Source: Otis tarda | Taxonomy: Eukaryota; Chordata; Aves; Otidiformes; Otididae | Assembly (NCBI GenBank): GCA_026413225.1 | Contig: CM048591.1 | Coordinates: 71,078,052-71,142,051 of the forward strand | Direction of reading: 5' to 3' | Length of the DNA stretch: 64,000 nt | Shown: piece by piece, positions 12,508-22,987 of the stretch | How positions within the stretch are numbered: position 1 is the first letter of the stretch | Layout: each line of letters starts with the position of its first letter | The notes under the pieces: generated by a model | What the model saw: the letters and a program-made list of their open reading frames with translations, nothing else | The model's database searches: none | Told to the model about the DNA's origin: nothing | Translations under genes and position numbers: made by a program

Positions 12508-14370
12508 AATAGGATTTTGCAACAGAAAGCACACAGCTACATAAGAGAGTACTGATAGGTAATAAAGACTCCACACAGGACAGGAGGTCATTCAGCTGTC
12601 CCAGCAGAGGACATCACAGAGCAGCTTGTGCTCCTGCAGGCTGTGCCCTCCATCACACACCCCAGCCCTCTGTGGACAGCTCAGTCACCTAGCATATCTA
12701 AGAAAGTGCTACACTATTTGTAGGCAGTTGAATCCCACACTCTGAAACAGCATCCAGGTGACCTTTCCGAAGCATTTATCAGATGCCAAAAACCCCATGA
12801 CTCTACATATTAAAGACAGAATTGGCTAAATTCAGATCATGACAGAGTGGTGAGATGACTTCAGTGAATTAAAATATCAATACAACAGATGGGCAGAGGA
12901 GTCAGAAAAAAAATGAGCAGCAGCAAGTAGAAATTAGAAGCTACTTATTGCTTTAAAAATTTGGTAAGGGAGGTTGAAATCATTGGGAGAAATTCCTGGT
13001 TTACAAGGCTTAAAAAAGTGAGATGGTCATAATATGTTACTGTCACAATCAAAAGCCACTCTACCAATTAAATTGCTGGTGGTTTTCAATCTGACAGCTT
13101 CTGGAGAAAAAAATTACTAGCATATACAATTTATAGGAGTTAACATTTCTGCAGAGATTTCTCTAAAGAAGAATTCAGAGGGATCCAGAAAATTGAGATG
13201 TTAAAAACAAGAACTGGTCTTTTCACACATAAAGAGAATAAATATAACGTAACACTATAAAAAAGAAACATTACTACAAAATTGCATTTGATTACATACT
13301 GGAAGAAATAAGTAATTGATAATTCTTATGACTTTTTTTGTGACTGTTCTGCTATCATTTGTCATCATGTCACAAATCTTTGCGCTATCCATAAGTTTTT
13401 TGACCGTGAATTTATGTTTTACCCCTGCTACGGATTGACCCAGGCAAGCAATCATTCTTAACCAGTGTAATAAATATTTCAGGCAGTACTTTTAAAATCA
13501 ATTTTCTTTACTAGCCGAAGTAACTTGGAAAAGTTCAAGTCTAGTCCATTGACTATTGACAGAATTTGCATCAGATTAATTGAACAACTAGTTATCTCTG
13601 ATGGGATAACCCACCTTTTTTTTTTTTTAATATTGACATACCCTCAATGTTCTTTCAGTCCCCTGTAAGTTTGGCTTTTTCTTTCTAGCTTTTAGGCAGA
13701 GGGCTTGGAGGACGGAAAAGCTTTTAAGAAAACCAAAAAAAGTCCCTCCTTCAACTTCTCCTATTCAAAGTCCTCAGAAGGCTGAGTAAGAAAACCATCC
13801 TTGGTGATTAATAGTCTTAGAAGTAGTTTGTCATCTTCAGCAGAGATGAACACAGTATATTTGCCTTGAATTTACAAATAGATTATCCATACACTGAGTA
13901 ATTAGCATACATATTCAAGCAAGCATCTGGCAACTCTTCCTTTGCCTATTCAAATACAGTGTCTAGTTAATAATGTATTTTTCCTGTATTTTACCTGACA
14001 TATTTATACTGTGCTGCATTTTTTTTAAGAGAATCCAAAGAAATCATCACGCAAATATTCTTTTATGCACCCATCATGAAGTTCTCTAATTTTCTATGCT
14101 TGACCTACTCTTAAGTTTGGCAGCATGGCCACATCAACTGCATGGGAAGTGGAGTGGGAGGGTGGGGGTGGGGAATGCTCTTTCCTTACTTATAACCAGA
14201 AAACTTTTAACTAGAATAGCAGAAAGGATTTGCTACTATACAAATGGAGTATAACCAGTCAACAGCTTTCACAGGTAAGTTCAGATTTGCAATGTCTACA
14301 AATAAGCTATGAACACAGCCTCAGTTCCCAAGCAGCATTCACAACTGAGATGAAACAAAATCAAAGAATG
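12508..14370. other. Upstream DNA with one G-rich site
   Basis: Unique-looking AT-rich sequence containing only the G-quadruplex candidate at 14156-14173. Confidence 0.6.
14156..14173 (+). other. Potential G-quadruplex
   Basis: Four G-runs (14156-14158, 14160-14162, 14164-14168, 14170-14173) separated by single-nucleotide loops A, T, T. This fits the compact parallel G4 pattern. It lies 4 kb upstream of the FBXL17 ATG in otherwise AT-rich DNA. Confidence 0.6.
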
Positions 14371-15818
14371 AATCATAGAATCATTTTGGTTGGAAAAGAC
14401 CCTTAAGATCATAAAGCCCAACTGTTAACCTAACACTACCAAGTCCACTGCTAAACCGTGACCCTAAGTGCCACATCTGTCCATCTTTTAAATATCTTCA
14501 GGACCTCAATGTCTTTCTTGTACTGAGGGGCCCAAAACTGAACACAGTGTTTGAGATGCAGCCTCACCAGTGCCAAACACAGGGGCACGATCACTTCCCT
14601 ATTCCTGTTGGCCACAGTGTTCCTAATACAAGCTAGGATACCATTGCCCTTCTTGGCCACCTGGGCACACTACTGGCATATATTCAGTTGGCTGTTGACC
14701 AACAAACCCAAGGCATTTTCCACAAGGCAGCTTTCCAGCCACTCTTCCCCAGGCCTGCAGCATTGAAGGGGGTTGTTGTGACCCAAGTGCAGGACCCAGC
14801 ACGCAGCCTTGTTGAACCTCATACAATTGGCACTCAAGATTATCTGTTTCACAGCCTCCCCTGGCACTGAGGTCAGACCGCCAGGCCTGTAGTTCCCCAG
14901 ATCCTCCTTCCAGCCCTTCCTGTAGATGAGCATCACGTTTGCTAAGCTCCAATCAACTGGGACCTCCTTGGTTATCTAAGACTGCTGGTAAATGATGGAA
15001 GGTGCCTTGTTGAGCACTTCTGCCAGCTCCTTCAGTACTCCTGGGTGGATCTGGCCCCATAGACTTGTGTGGGTCTAAGTCATGTAGCAGGTCACTAGCC
15101 ATTTTGCCTTGGATTATAGGGGCTTCATTCTGCTCCCCACTCCTGTTTTCTAGCTCAGGGGACTAGAGGGTACCTGGAGAACAACTGGTCTTACAATTAA
15201 AGACTGAGGGAAAGAAGGCATTAAGTACTTCAGCCTTTTCCTCGTCCTTTGTCAGTATGTTTCCCCCTGCATCCAAGAAAGGATGGAGATTCTCCTTTGC
15301 CCTCCTTTTGTTGCTAATGTATTTACAGAAACATTTTTACTGTCTTTATGACAGTGGTCAGATTAAGTTCTAGTTGGGCTTTGGCCCTTCAGATTTTCTC
15401 CCTGTATAACCTCATGACATCCTTGTAGTCCTCGTGAGTTGCTTGCCCCTTCTTCCAAAGGTCATAAACTCTCTCTTTCTTCCTGAGTTCCAATCAAATC
15501 TCTCTGTTCAGCCAGGCCGGTCTTCTTCCCCTTCAGCTCGTCTTTCAGCACATGGGGACGGCCTGCTCCTGCACCTTTAAGGTTTCCTTCTTGAAGAATG
15601 TCCAGTCTTGCTGGACTCCTTTGCCCTTCAGGACTGCCTCCCAAGGGACTCTGTCAAACAGGCTCCCAAACAAGCCAAAGTCTGCCCTCCAGAATTTCAA
15701 GGTGGCAGTTCTGCCGACCCCTCTCCTTACTTCTCCAAGGACTGAAAACTCTATCATTTCATGACGGCTATGCCCAAGATGGCCTCCAACCATCACATCA
15801 ACCACAAGTCCTTCTCTC
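14371..15818 (-). mobile_element. CR1 LINE, longer copy with catalytic core deleted
   Basis: A - strand copy whose 3' end (ATAGAATCATTTTGGTTGG on +) lies at about 14371. Read on the -, 15805-15545 encodes the region between the endonuclease and RT domains (HEMIEFSVLGEVRRGVGRTA), followed by the linker and early RT down to about 14830. At about 14830 the RT frame jumps from the QIILSA segment to CMRFNKA, removing the portion that should hold the catalytic aspartates. A second junction near 14495 removes the RT C-terminus. A diverged, internally deleted and inactive copy of another CR1 subfamily. Confidence 0.88.
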
Positions 15819-17689
15819 TTTGCAAAAATATAAACTTGAGCTAAGAATATTTTTCTCTAAAAATTATTGTCTCAGCTTCTCACACCTGCTCAGTGGACAG
15901 TCAAAACTCATTTCTCATATCTCAGGCAGGAGCAGCCAAATCACATGCGCTACACTGAATCAGAAGAAGTTGTTCTGCAGATATTTATGGTTTTAATATC
16001 TGCCAAGAAAAGTGGAACAGCTCTGCTGTTATCTTGAAGGCCAAAATCTTGTCACCAGCTAAGTGACAGAGCACTAAAGGAGTAGCATATGAAAACTGAC
16101 CGTTTATTGTCTTGTTTTTCTTCCATTCTGCCATCTTTATAGCAACAAAAAAAAAAACCCTCAGAAGCAGTGTCTCAAAGAACAAGCTTAAGGACTGAGC
16201 TTTAGTTATCAGGAGAAAAAATGAGAAGAATTAAATAGGAAAATTATCTGAAGGTGAAATTGGATTGGAAAGATGAGGTGTGTTTACGTTCTGTACAAAT
16301 CAACTTATTTCAAAGTAGGTAGCAGAGACGGATCATGTCAAGGTAAATGCTAGAGGTATGGGACGAATTCCATATATATGTTCACACATGGTGTGCATAC
16401 ATCTCAAAATAATGGGGCAATATTTATCAGACAGGAATGTGACTTACTGAAGTCACCCTCTCCAGCATTTCTCCAGGAAATACTAGTATCTAGTGATCTA
16501 AGTAAAGACCATGTCACAATGACTATTCAGAACCTCCACAGCCAGCTTTAAAGATGAGATTTATTTGGAATATTTGACATTGCAAATATTGATTCTGAAT
16601 GCCATTTGATTTCAAGGCTTTGCTTGGACTTTCATCTTCTTTTGATGTTATCTTTGACTGTTCTTATTGAAATGTATTTTTTAAATCTGAGAGGGGAAAA
16701 GACCTTCCCAAATTTTTGCCAAAATTTGCTGCAGTTTATACTGATAGATCTCAGTAAGCTATAAATTCAGGTAAAATATTCTATCACTCTATATAATACT
16801 CTACATATACCATTTTATCCAATGGTATATTTAGTATTTTTCTTGTAGCAAACACATATTTACTGAGCTGTTGAAGACTAGTAATATAGGTAACAAACAA
16901 AACTAATAGCATCACGGGCATTTTAATCCTAACATAACTCATCCCTGGGATCTGCGCCACAGTATATAACACTGCACATTTATTCTGCTGCCCTTTGTTA
17001 TTTAATGGCACCATATATACTCTAGCTATAACTTGCCTTCTCCCTCCTCAAACACCTTTTACTAAAGACAAATTTGACATGTATTTAAATCTATATATCT
17101 GAGTCAAATTTCATCAATCATTTAGAACTGAATGCTGAAAAATGAAAATAAATTTTGCTAAGCATGGAGGAAAGTCTTAATTAAAGCATTATGGCCCACA
17201 TTTGCAAAGACTGATACACCTGCAGCAAGGTACAACACACTGCAGTTAGAGGTGTGACCCAGGAGTCACACCTGCAGTTGGCGGTGAGCATCCCCAGGAG
17301 CAGGGTGTACAGGGACGGAGGCCCCATACGGGCCCTGGTTTCTGGCTGGATGATGATTTAAAACAGCCGAAAACAGGTATTTGGTGGAGTGCATTGGTGG
17401 GAAGAAGGCACCGATGGAGAAAACTTGGAGGAATGCTTTCAGTGGTCTCAAACCTCACATTATTCTGCCGCTGCAAAAACCTGACTGCAGTCCTGCACAG
17501 CTGCGTACAATCCGACACCAGTGGGCAGGAGCCCTCGCACCTTTCCCTGCAAACGGTGACCAAAAAACCTTTATCTCAGGTATTCAAAAACATCTATATG
17601 CTATACACACATTATACAGAGAATAATACACACACAAGCATGTTATACTGGCTCCACGCTACACGGCCACATTTATACACACAGGTGTT
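15819..17689. other. Promoter-distal DNA before the CpG island
   Basis: AT-rich until about 17.2 kb, then moderately GC-rich (17235-17560) ahead of the CpG island. Short frames occur on both strands at 17246-17708; none resembles a known protein. The mammalian locus has a divergent noncoding RNA here as I recall, but nothing in this sequence shows one. Confidence 0.5.
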
Positions 17690-18169
17690 TAAACAGCTAC
17701 TGAAATAACGCGCCCACACCGCGGATTTGCACACGCACACACGGGCACACGGGGGAAACGTACACGCGTGTTCACGTGGGGCGGGGCGGCGGGCGCGGGG
17801 CGGCCTGCGCCGGCCGAAGAGCCGTTACCGGTGGGGCCACTACTGGGGGCGAGGGAGGCGCCTCCAACGCCGCTCCCAGCCGCCGGCAGCGGCTCCCAGC
17901 CCGGCCGGTGGCGGCAACATCGCCGGGCGGCGGCCAGAACGCGGAGCGCCGCCTCCTCGCCTCCCCCGGAGGAGGTCAGGGCGGCGGTAGCGGAAGCTTT
18001 TTCCTCCCGGCGCCGCGTCCCGGAACCAGCTCCACCGCCGCCGCGTCCTGTCCCGTCCCGTCCCGGCGCGGCCCGGCCACCTGCCGCCCCCGCCGGCAGC
18101 ATGACAGCGCCTGCCGCCACCTCCTGCAGGTGACAACCCGCGGGCCCCTCCGCCTCTGCCGCCTCCTAT
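17690..18169 (+). promoter_or_regulatory. FBXL17: FBXL17 CpG-island promoter and 5' leader
   Basis: Base composition jumps from AT-rich to strongly G+C/CpG-rich at about 17.70 kb and stays so through exon 1 to about 19.22 kb. An E-box CACGTG lies at 17773-17778, directly followed by overlapping GC boxes (GGGGCGGGGCGGCGGGCG) to about 17803, as expected of a TATA-less housekeeping-type promoter. No TATA box is seen at a suitable distance. A short GTCCC tandem (about 18048-18066) lies in the probable leader. The transcription start cannot be placed from sequence; it is probably between 17.8 and 18.1 kb. Confidence 0.8.
18101..18133 (+). promoter_or_regulatory. Candidate 10-codon upstream ORF in FBXL17 leader
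   Basis: ATG at 18101 opens a 10-codon frame (MTAPAATSCR) ending in TGA at 18131-18133, 36 nt before the FBXL17 ATG and in a different frame. Its start has A at -3 (CAGCATGA), a better context than the main ATG (T at -3, G at +4). If the leader includes it, it would be expected to lower or regulate FBXL17 translation. The role is inferred; only the ORF is seen. Confidence 0.5.
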
Positions 18170-18934
18170 ATGGGCCACCTGCTCTCGAAGGAGGCAAGCA
18201 GCCTGAGTCGGGACCGGGATCGCCGCCGTCGGGGGAGGAAGGTGCCGCCGCGCAGCCGGAGCTGCTTCCTGCGCGGGCCCTGCATGCTCTGCTTCATCGT
18301 GCACAGCGCCAGCCCGCCCGCCCCGGAGCAGCCCCTGCCCGCCGGGGACCCCCTGCTGCCTCCGCTGCCCTACGCGGCCCTCGCCGCTGCGGACCAGCGC
18401 GCCGCCCGCCGCCTCCTCCGCCTGCCGCCCGCTGCCTGGGAGCCGCGGGGCCGCTGCCACCGCCTCCTCCTTTCGGGCCTCCTGCCCTCGCCGGTGCGGG
18501 GCCTCCTGGGGCCGGCCAGGCCGCCCGGCGAGGTCGCCTCCGAGATGGTGTGCAAGCGCAAGGGGCCCGGCCTGCCTGCCTGCCCGCCCTGCAAGCAGCC
18601 GCGCTGCGCGGCCACCGCGGCGGAGCCCGAGGCCGCTGCCTGCCAGTGCCCGGGGGAGGCGCAGCTCTGCGCTCTGCCCGCCGCCGCTGCCTGCGCTGCG
18701 GGCGGTGGGGGCGCGCCAGCCTCGGGCGCCGCCGGGGACAGCGGCGGCGGGGGGCAGCCCACTTCGGCCCCGCCGCCGCCCTCCGTGCCGCCCGAGGAGG
18801 CGGCGGGGGCGAACGAGAGGGGCAGCGAGGCGGGCTGCGAGGAGCCGCTGGAGCACCCCGGGGACTGCTGCCGTGAGCCGCTGCCGCCGCCGGCCCCGGA
18901 CATCAACCAGCTGCCGCCCTCCATCCTCCTCAAG
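18170..18934 (+). CDS. FBXL17: FBXL17 coding exon 1 (N-terminus and start of F-box)
   Basis: First coding exon, residues 1-255, of the F-box/LRR protein FBXL17. Family knowledge: the F-box binds SKP1 within an SCF E3 ligase, and the LRR domain selects substrates, notably wrongly paired BTB-domain dimers; SUFU and BACH1 are other reported substrates. The start is chosen because the first residues MGHLLSKE match the vertebrate FBXL17 N-terminus as I recall it. Visible parts are a basic stretch (residues 14-24), a cysteine-containing hydrophobic patch around residues 32-46 (RGPCMLCFIVHS), a long Pro/Ala/Gly-rich low-complexity region, a cysteine cluster at residues 128-167, and the opening of the F-box (DINQLPPSILLK, residues 244-255). 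The exon ends phase 0 at AAG|GTGGGT. The exon is very GC-rich and lies in a CpG island. The region ahead of the F-box looks shorter than in human. Start context is weak at -3 (T) with G at +4. Confidence 0.95.
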
Positions 18935-21093
18935 GTGGGTCAGGACGGGAGAGCGGGCGGGGCGGGGACTGGGCCTGCCCCCGGGGGTCCTGGTGTCCGC
19001 GGGCGGTCACGGTGGCGTCTGGCAGCCGGAGGCGGTGGGGCCGGGGCGACCGGCCTCTGCCCTCGGGGGTCTGGCACCGCCACCTGCGGCGGCTGCCGGG
19101 CCGCGGCGGGGAGTGGAGCAGCGGGACGGCCGGGCGGGAGGTGCGGTGCCACTGCCACAGCAGGTGGGCGAGCGGCCGGCCTACCTCGGCCGACGTTTGG
19201 GAGATCCGTAGGGTTGTGAGGGGGGTGTTCGGTTTTGTTTGGGTGGGATTTTTTCCCCTTTGTTTTGGCTTGTCGTTGTAAACGGCATTGTGAGTTACTC
19301 CCCGGAGGTGAAGGCAGGCAAAACGGCTCCAGAAGCTACCCCGTAAATATTTTGACCTGTTAACTTCGTGGTGTGTCCTTCACAGGTAGCTTCTTCCTTA
19401 TATCGCTGACGGAGCACTCGGGAAGGCGGGCAGTCACTGGATTTAGTGCAGCTGTGTTGGTCAGAACTACGTAGACAAGTTTTCACTGTGGGTTGGGGAA
19501 AAAAAATTCTATTACTGTGTATTTTGAGTAAATTTTGGCTTTACTGGTTTCACGATCAGCCTGAGTATTTGTAGCCCTCTTGAATGACATGCTTTCATAA
19601 TGCCTTACTCTGTATCTTCAAGGAACTTTTTTATCCCTTTTGCTATCTTTTGGTTCCTTTAATACTGTTTTCTTTTGAGAACGGCTTTTCCTTTTTAAGC
19701 TACTCTGTTGATCTAGTCAGTATACTGACTTTCTTCCACTAAATCTTAGCTAAAAAGACGAGACTGTCTGAAACTGAAGCCTGTGATGTTTTCCGTAGCT
19801 TGATGTGAGTGTGTCTTCAAATTTTGGGCGTAGAGTTTCAGTATTACAGCAGTTTACTCCGAGGTCAGATGGCTAAACGTAAAGCAGGGCATGGTGATGG
19901 AAGAACGTGAGACACATGACTTCCTGTTCTTCCTATGGTGCTAGTTGTACAACTCCAATGTAGAAAGTACTTCCTTTACTCTTTTTTTTCTCAAGCAACA
20001 GCAGCCAACTTATTTATTTGTCTTGCACATAAAATTAATACTGTGAGGTTTTTGGTTCTTTTTTTGTTACTGCTTGGGGGTTGTTTTAGGTACATATGGA
20101 TGTGTTCAAGTTTTATAGATGCGCTATTCAAATTCCTTTTTAGCAAATATTTAAAACTCACCATCAATCTTATCTGAATTAATCTCTTTTTTTTTTTGAT
20201 TGTGTAATTGAAACTTTGTCTTGTAGTTTTTCTTAAAAAATAATCTGTCTGTTTGCCACTATTATCGGAAGATAATTTTTTCTTTGATATTGTGTTGGTT
20301 TAGGATTTGCAAACAGACTGACTTGGTTTAGTGCGGCTTAAACACTTTTTCTGAGCAGTAGTGTGAGTACTTTTCTGTGGCTGCCTTAATACTGAGTTTC
20401 ACTTTTTCAAAAATTTCAGTCTGTAACTCTGCCATAAACCAATTCTTTTAATAGTGAAAGGTGTGTCATGCCTGTATCACCTATGGACTAGTTTAAATGT
20501 TTTTTTCCATATGTTTTTCTACTTTGTTTTGACACAGTACCTCATTTGTGTCTATACTTTCAAGTCAAGGGGTTTTTTAATATGTTCCTCACCTCCTCCA
20601 ATTATTTTGCCTCTTTAATCTCCCCGTAGTTGAGCTCCTTCTGCAATGTTTTGAAGAAGCCTGCCCTTAATTCCAGCAGCTGGAACCAGCCTACTCAACA
20701 GTTGTTTGGTGGTTGGGTTTTTTAAAATTATATCACTCACATCCCTCACCACTGCCATCTCCCCAGCTCCAATTTGCCCTTCAATCCTTAGCTAGGTTTA
20801 TGGATTGAGTTGGTTGTTTCGTGGTTGTTTTTTTTTTTTTTTGAGGAGGGAGGGGGTTGGCTGCTTCCATAGCATCCTATTCTGTTATGGGACTTTTAAC
20901 ATCAGATTTCTGACTAGGCCTCTTGTTAACTGGATTGTACAGGTGCCTAAAGGCCTTCATGTGCTGAGTTTTGATACAGATGGAATATCACAAATACAGT
21001 CCTTTCTCCAGAGGTGCTATTTTATTATGAGAGGGTGAGAGACGAGTATAACCAAAGGCTTTACTAAACTTTTCACAGTAGGTAGTGGAGACA

Positions 21094-21721
21094 TGTGATG
21101 GTTTAGCCTGAGTTACCACACAGTTTCTCGCTCAGCCTCCCCCTCCTCAGCGGGATGGGGGAGAGAATTGGAAAGAAAGGAAAACTTGTGGGTTGAGATA
21201 AAGACAATTTACTAAAATAGCAAAGGAAAACTACAATAACAACAAAATATAAGGATATTAAAACATACAAAATTATCTATGTATGTTTTGTCACCACCTG
21301 ATGTCCCAATGACCAATACAGCCCATCCTGAGCAGTGATCACGGAAATGAAACTGAGCAGCAAGCAAAGGAGCGAAAGGGAGCCAGCAAGGTAGAGGGAA
21401 CGATGCCGGCGAAAGAGGGAGAGGGCTGGATGCCAGGAAGGCAGATACCTGCCCCGGCCAACCCCCACTTATGTACTGAGCATGACATTTATGGCATGGA
21501 ATACTCTCTTTGGCCAGTTTGGGTCAATTATGCTGTCTGTCTTTCTCCCAGATTCCTGCATGTGCACATTAGCGAGACTTGGAAAGCCAGACAGTGTCCT
21601 TGGTCTCATCAACAACAACTCGTATCATCAGGGTATTTTATCAACATTCTTCACACACGAAATCCAAAACACACTAGCTACTGAGAGGAAAATTAACTCC
21701 ATCCCTGCCGAAAACAGGATA
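21094..21721 (-). mobile_element. Solo LTR, avian ERVL-like family 1
   Basis: 628 bp from TGTGATGGTTTAGCC to AAAACAGGATA, flanked by a perfect 5-bp duplication AGACA (21089-21093 and 21722-21726). The terminal CA appears mutated to TA. It shares the CTCCCCCTCCTCAGCGGGAT and ACTGAGCATGACATTTATGG blocks with its relatives. Antisense to FBXL17 within intron 1. Confidence 0.87.
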
Positions 21722-22639
21722 AGACACAAACCATAATACAAGGACAAGAGAGTCCATTTTCAGAAGTCTCAGGAGCCAGATCCTGAGGTTTTTTATGTTT
21801 CTTTCCCTTGATTCCTACCTCTGTGACCTCCTGATGCAGCGGTGCTGGTGCAGGAGTGGCTGTTACCCACGTCTGTATATGGGCTGGAGACAAGCTCAAA
21901 GAAACATTATAGGAACTCCTAAGTAGTATCTGACCACTTAGAGGTGGCTGCCATGAGTTTGTTAGGTGCTGTTCTGTTGTTAAGCAGTTGTTAAGTCTCT
22001 CCTAAGTGAAGGATGTGGGGCTGGATGGAAGGATTTGTCAGATTGAGCTTGGCCTAGAGATCATGGGATGAGCCCTACTGAATCAGCAGTGCAATGTGCT
22101 GTTTGATCCTTTTCCCTTGGCTGGGGAAGAGGTCTCTTCGTCAGTACGATGGGATAAAAGGACTGTGGTTCCACAGATCAAACAAGCCTATAGGTTGTTT
22201 TACTTTTCATTTGGTCACTGAAACGTATCGGAAAAATGTGTTACGTAGTGGGCAAAATTTTGTGTTCAAGCTTTGAAGATAAGGGTGATTACCTTTGACT
22301 AGAGGCTAATATAAATCTGTTCTTGGTTCCCCTCAGATTTTAAAGAGGAATTATAGATCAGTCAACATGACTGTAACCTAGACAGATGTGTGAATGGGGA
22401 AAAAAAAAGGGAGCTGTTTGTAAGTATACAATGCAGAAGACTAAAAAATCTTTTGCTGTGTTTCATTAAGTTTTCAGAACTCTTGTGCTATGTATCACAA
22501 ATCTGTGCCTATTGCAATTTCACCGCTATTTATTTCTGGAAAGCAAAAAATAAATCTTCCTATTGTACCTGGTACTTCTTTGCGCTGTTGCTGTTTAATC
22601 AAAAAAGTGAACTGGTGTGAAATGGTCTGCAGACTGAGT

Positions 22640-22980
22640 GAACTTAGTGATGTCCATTCAAACACCTTAGATTTCCTTTTGAACTGTATTAAGAGGAACT
22701 GTGCATGTAGAGCGTGGAAAGGAAGTTCTCTGCTGTGCTTGGTGCTTTTAAAGCCTCTGCTAGAGTACTGCATTAGATTGTAGGCACTGGAGTTTGCTTA
22801 AAAATCCACAGACAAATTGAAGAGGTACCAAAGGAGAGCAAGAGGTTGTGGAAACATGGCCTGTGATGGAAGCTGGAAGAACCTATTCAAACTGAATGAC
22901 ACTTCTGTTCAGAAAAAGTATTGAGATGCACTTTTTTGTTATGAGAAAATTGATAAAAAGTTCAACTGTATTCCTGTCCT
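22640..22980 (+). mobile_element. Possible very old CR1/LINE remnant
   Basis: A + strand frame at 22490-22783 ends NCIKRNCACRAWKGSS...LLKPLLEYCIRL, resembling the CR1 RT C-terminal pattern (IKRS...[16 protein letters not shown]). It is followed by KRYQRRARG-like codons around 22820. Strongly diverged; the boundaries and family are uncertain. Confidence 0.4.
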
Positions 22981-22987
22981 TTGTCAA

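Noticed and set aside
17840-18856. 338-codon - strand open frame opposite exon 1
   Set aside because: Antisense shadow of the GC-rich CpG island; Arg/Gly/Ala/Pro composition mirrors the sense strand and no domain is seen.
17776-18876. 366-codon + strand open frame across the promoter and exon 1
   Set aside because: It is an out-of-frame shadow of FBXL17 exon 1, kept open by extreme GC content; it runs through the leader and lacks family resemblance.
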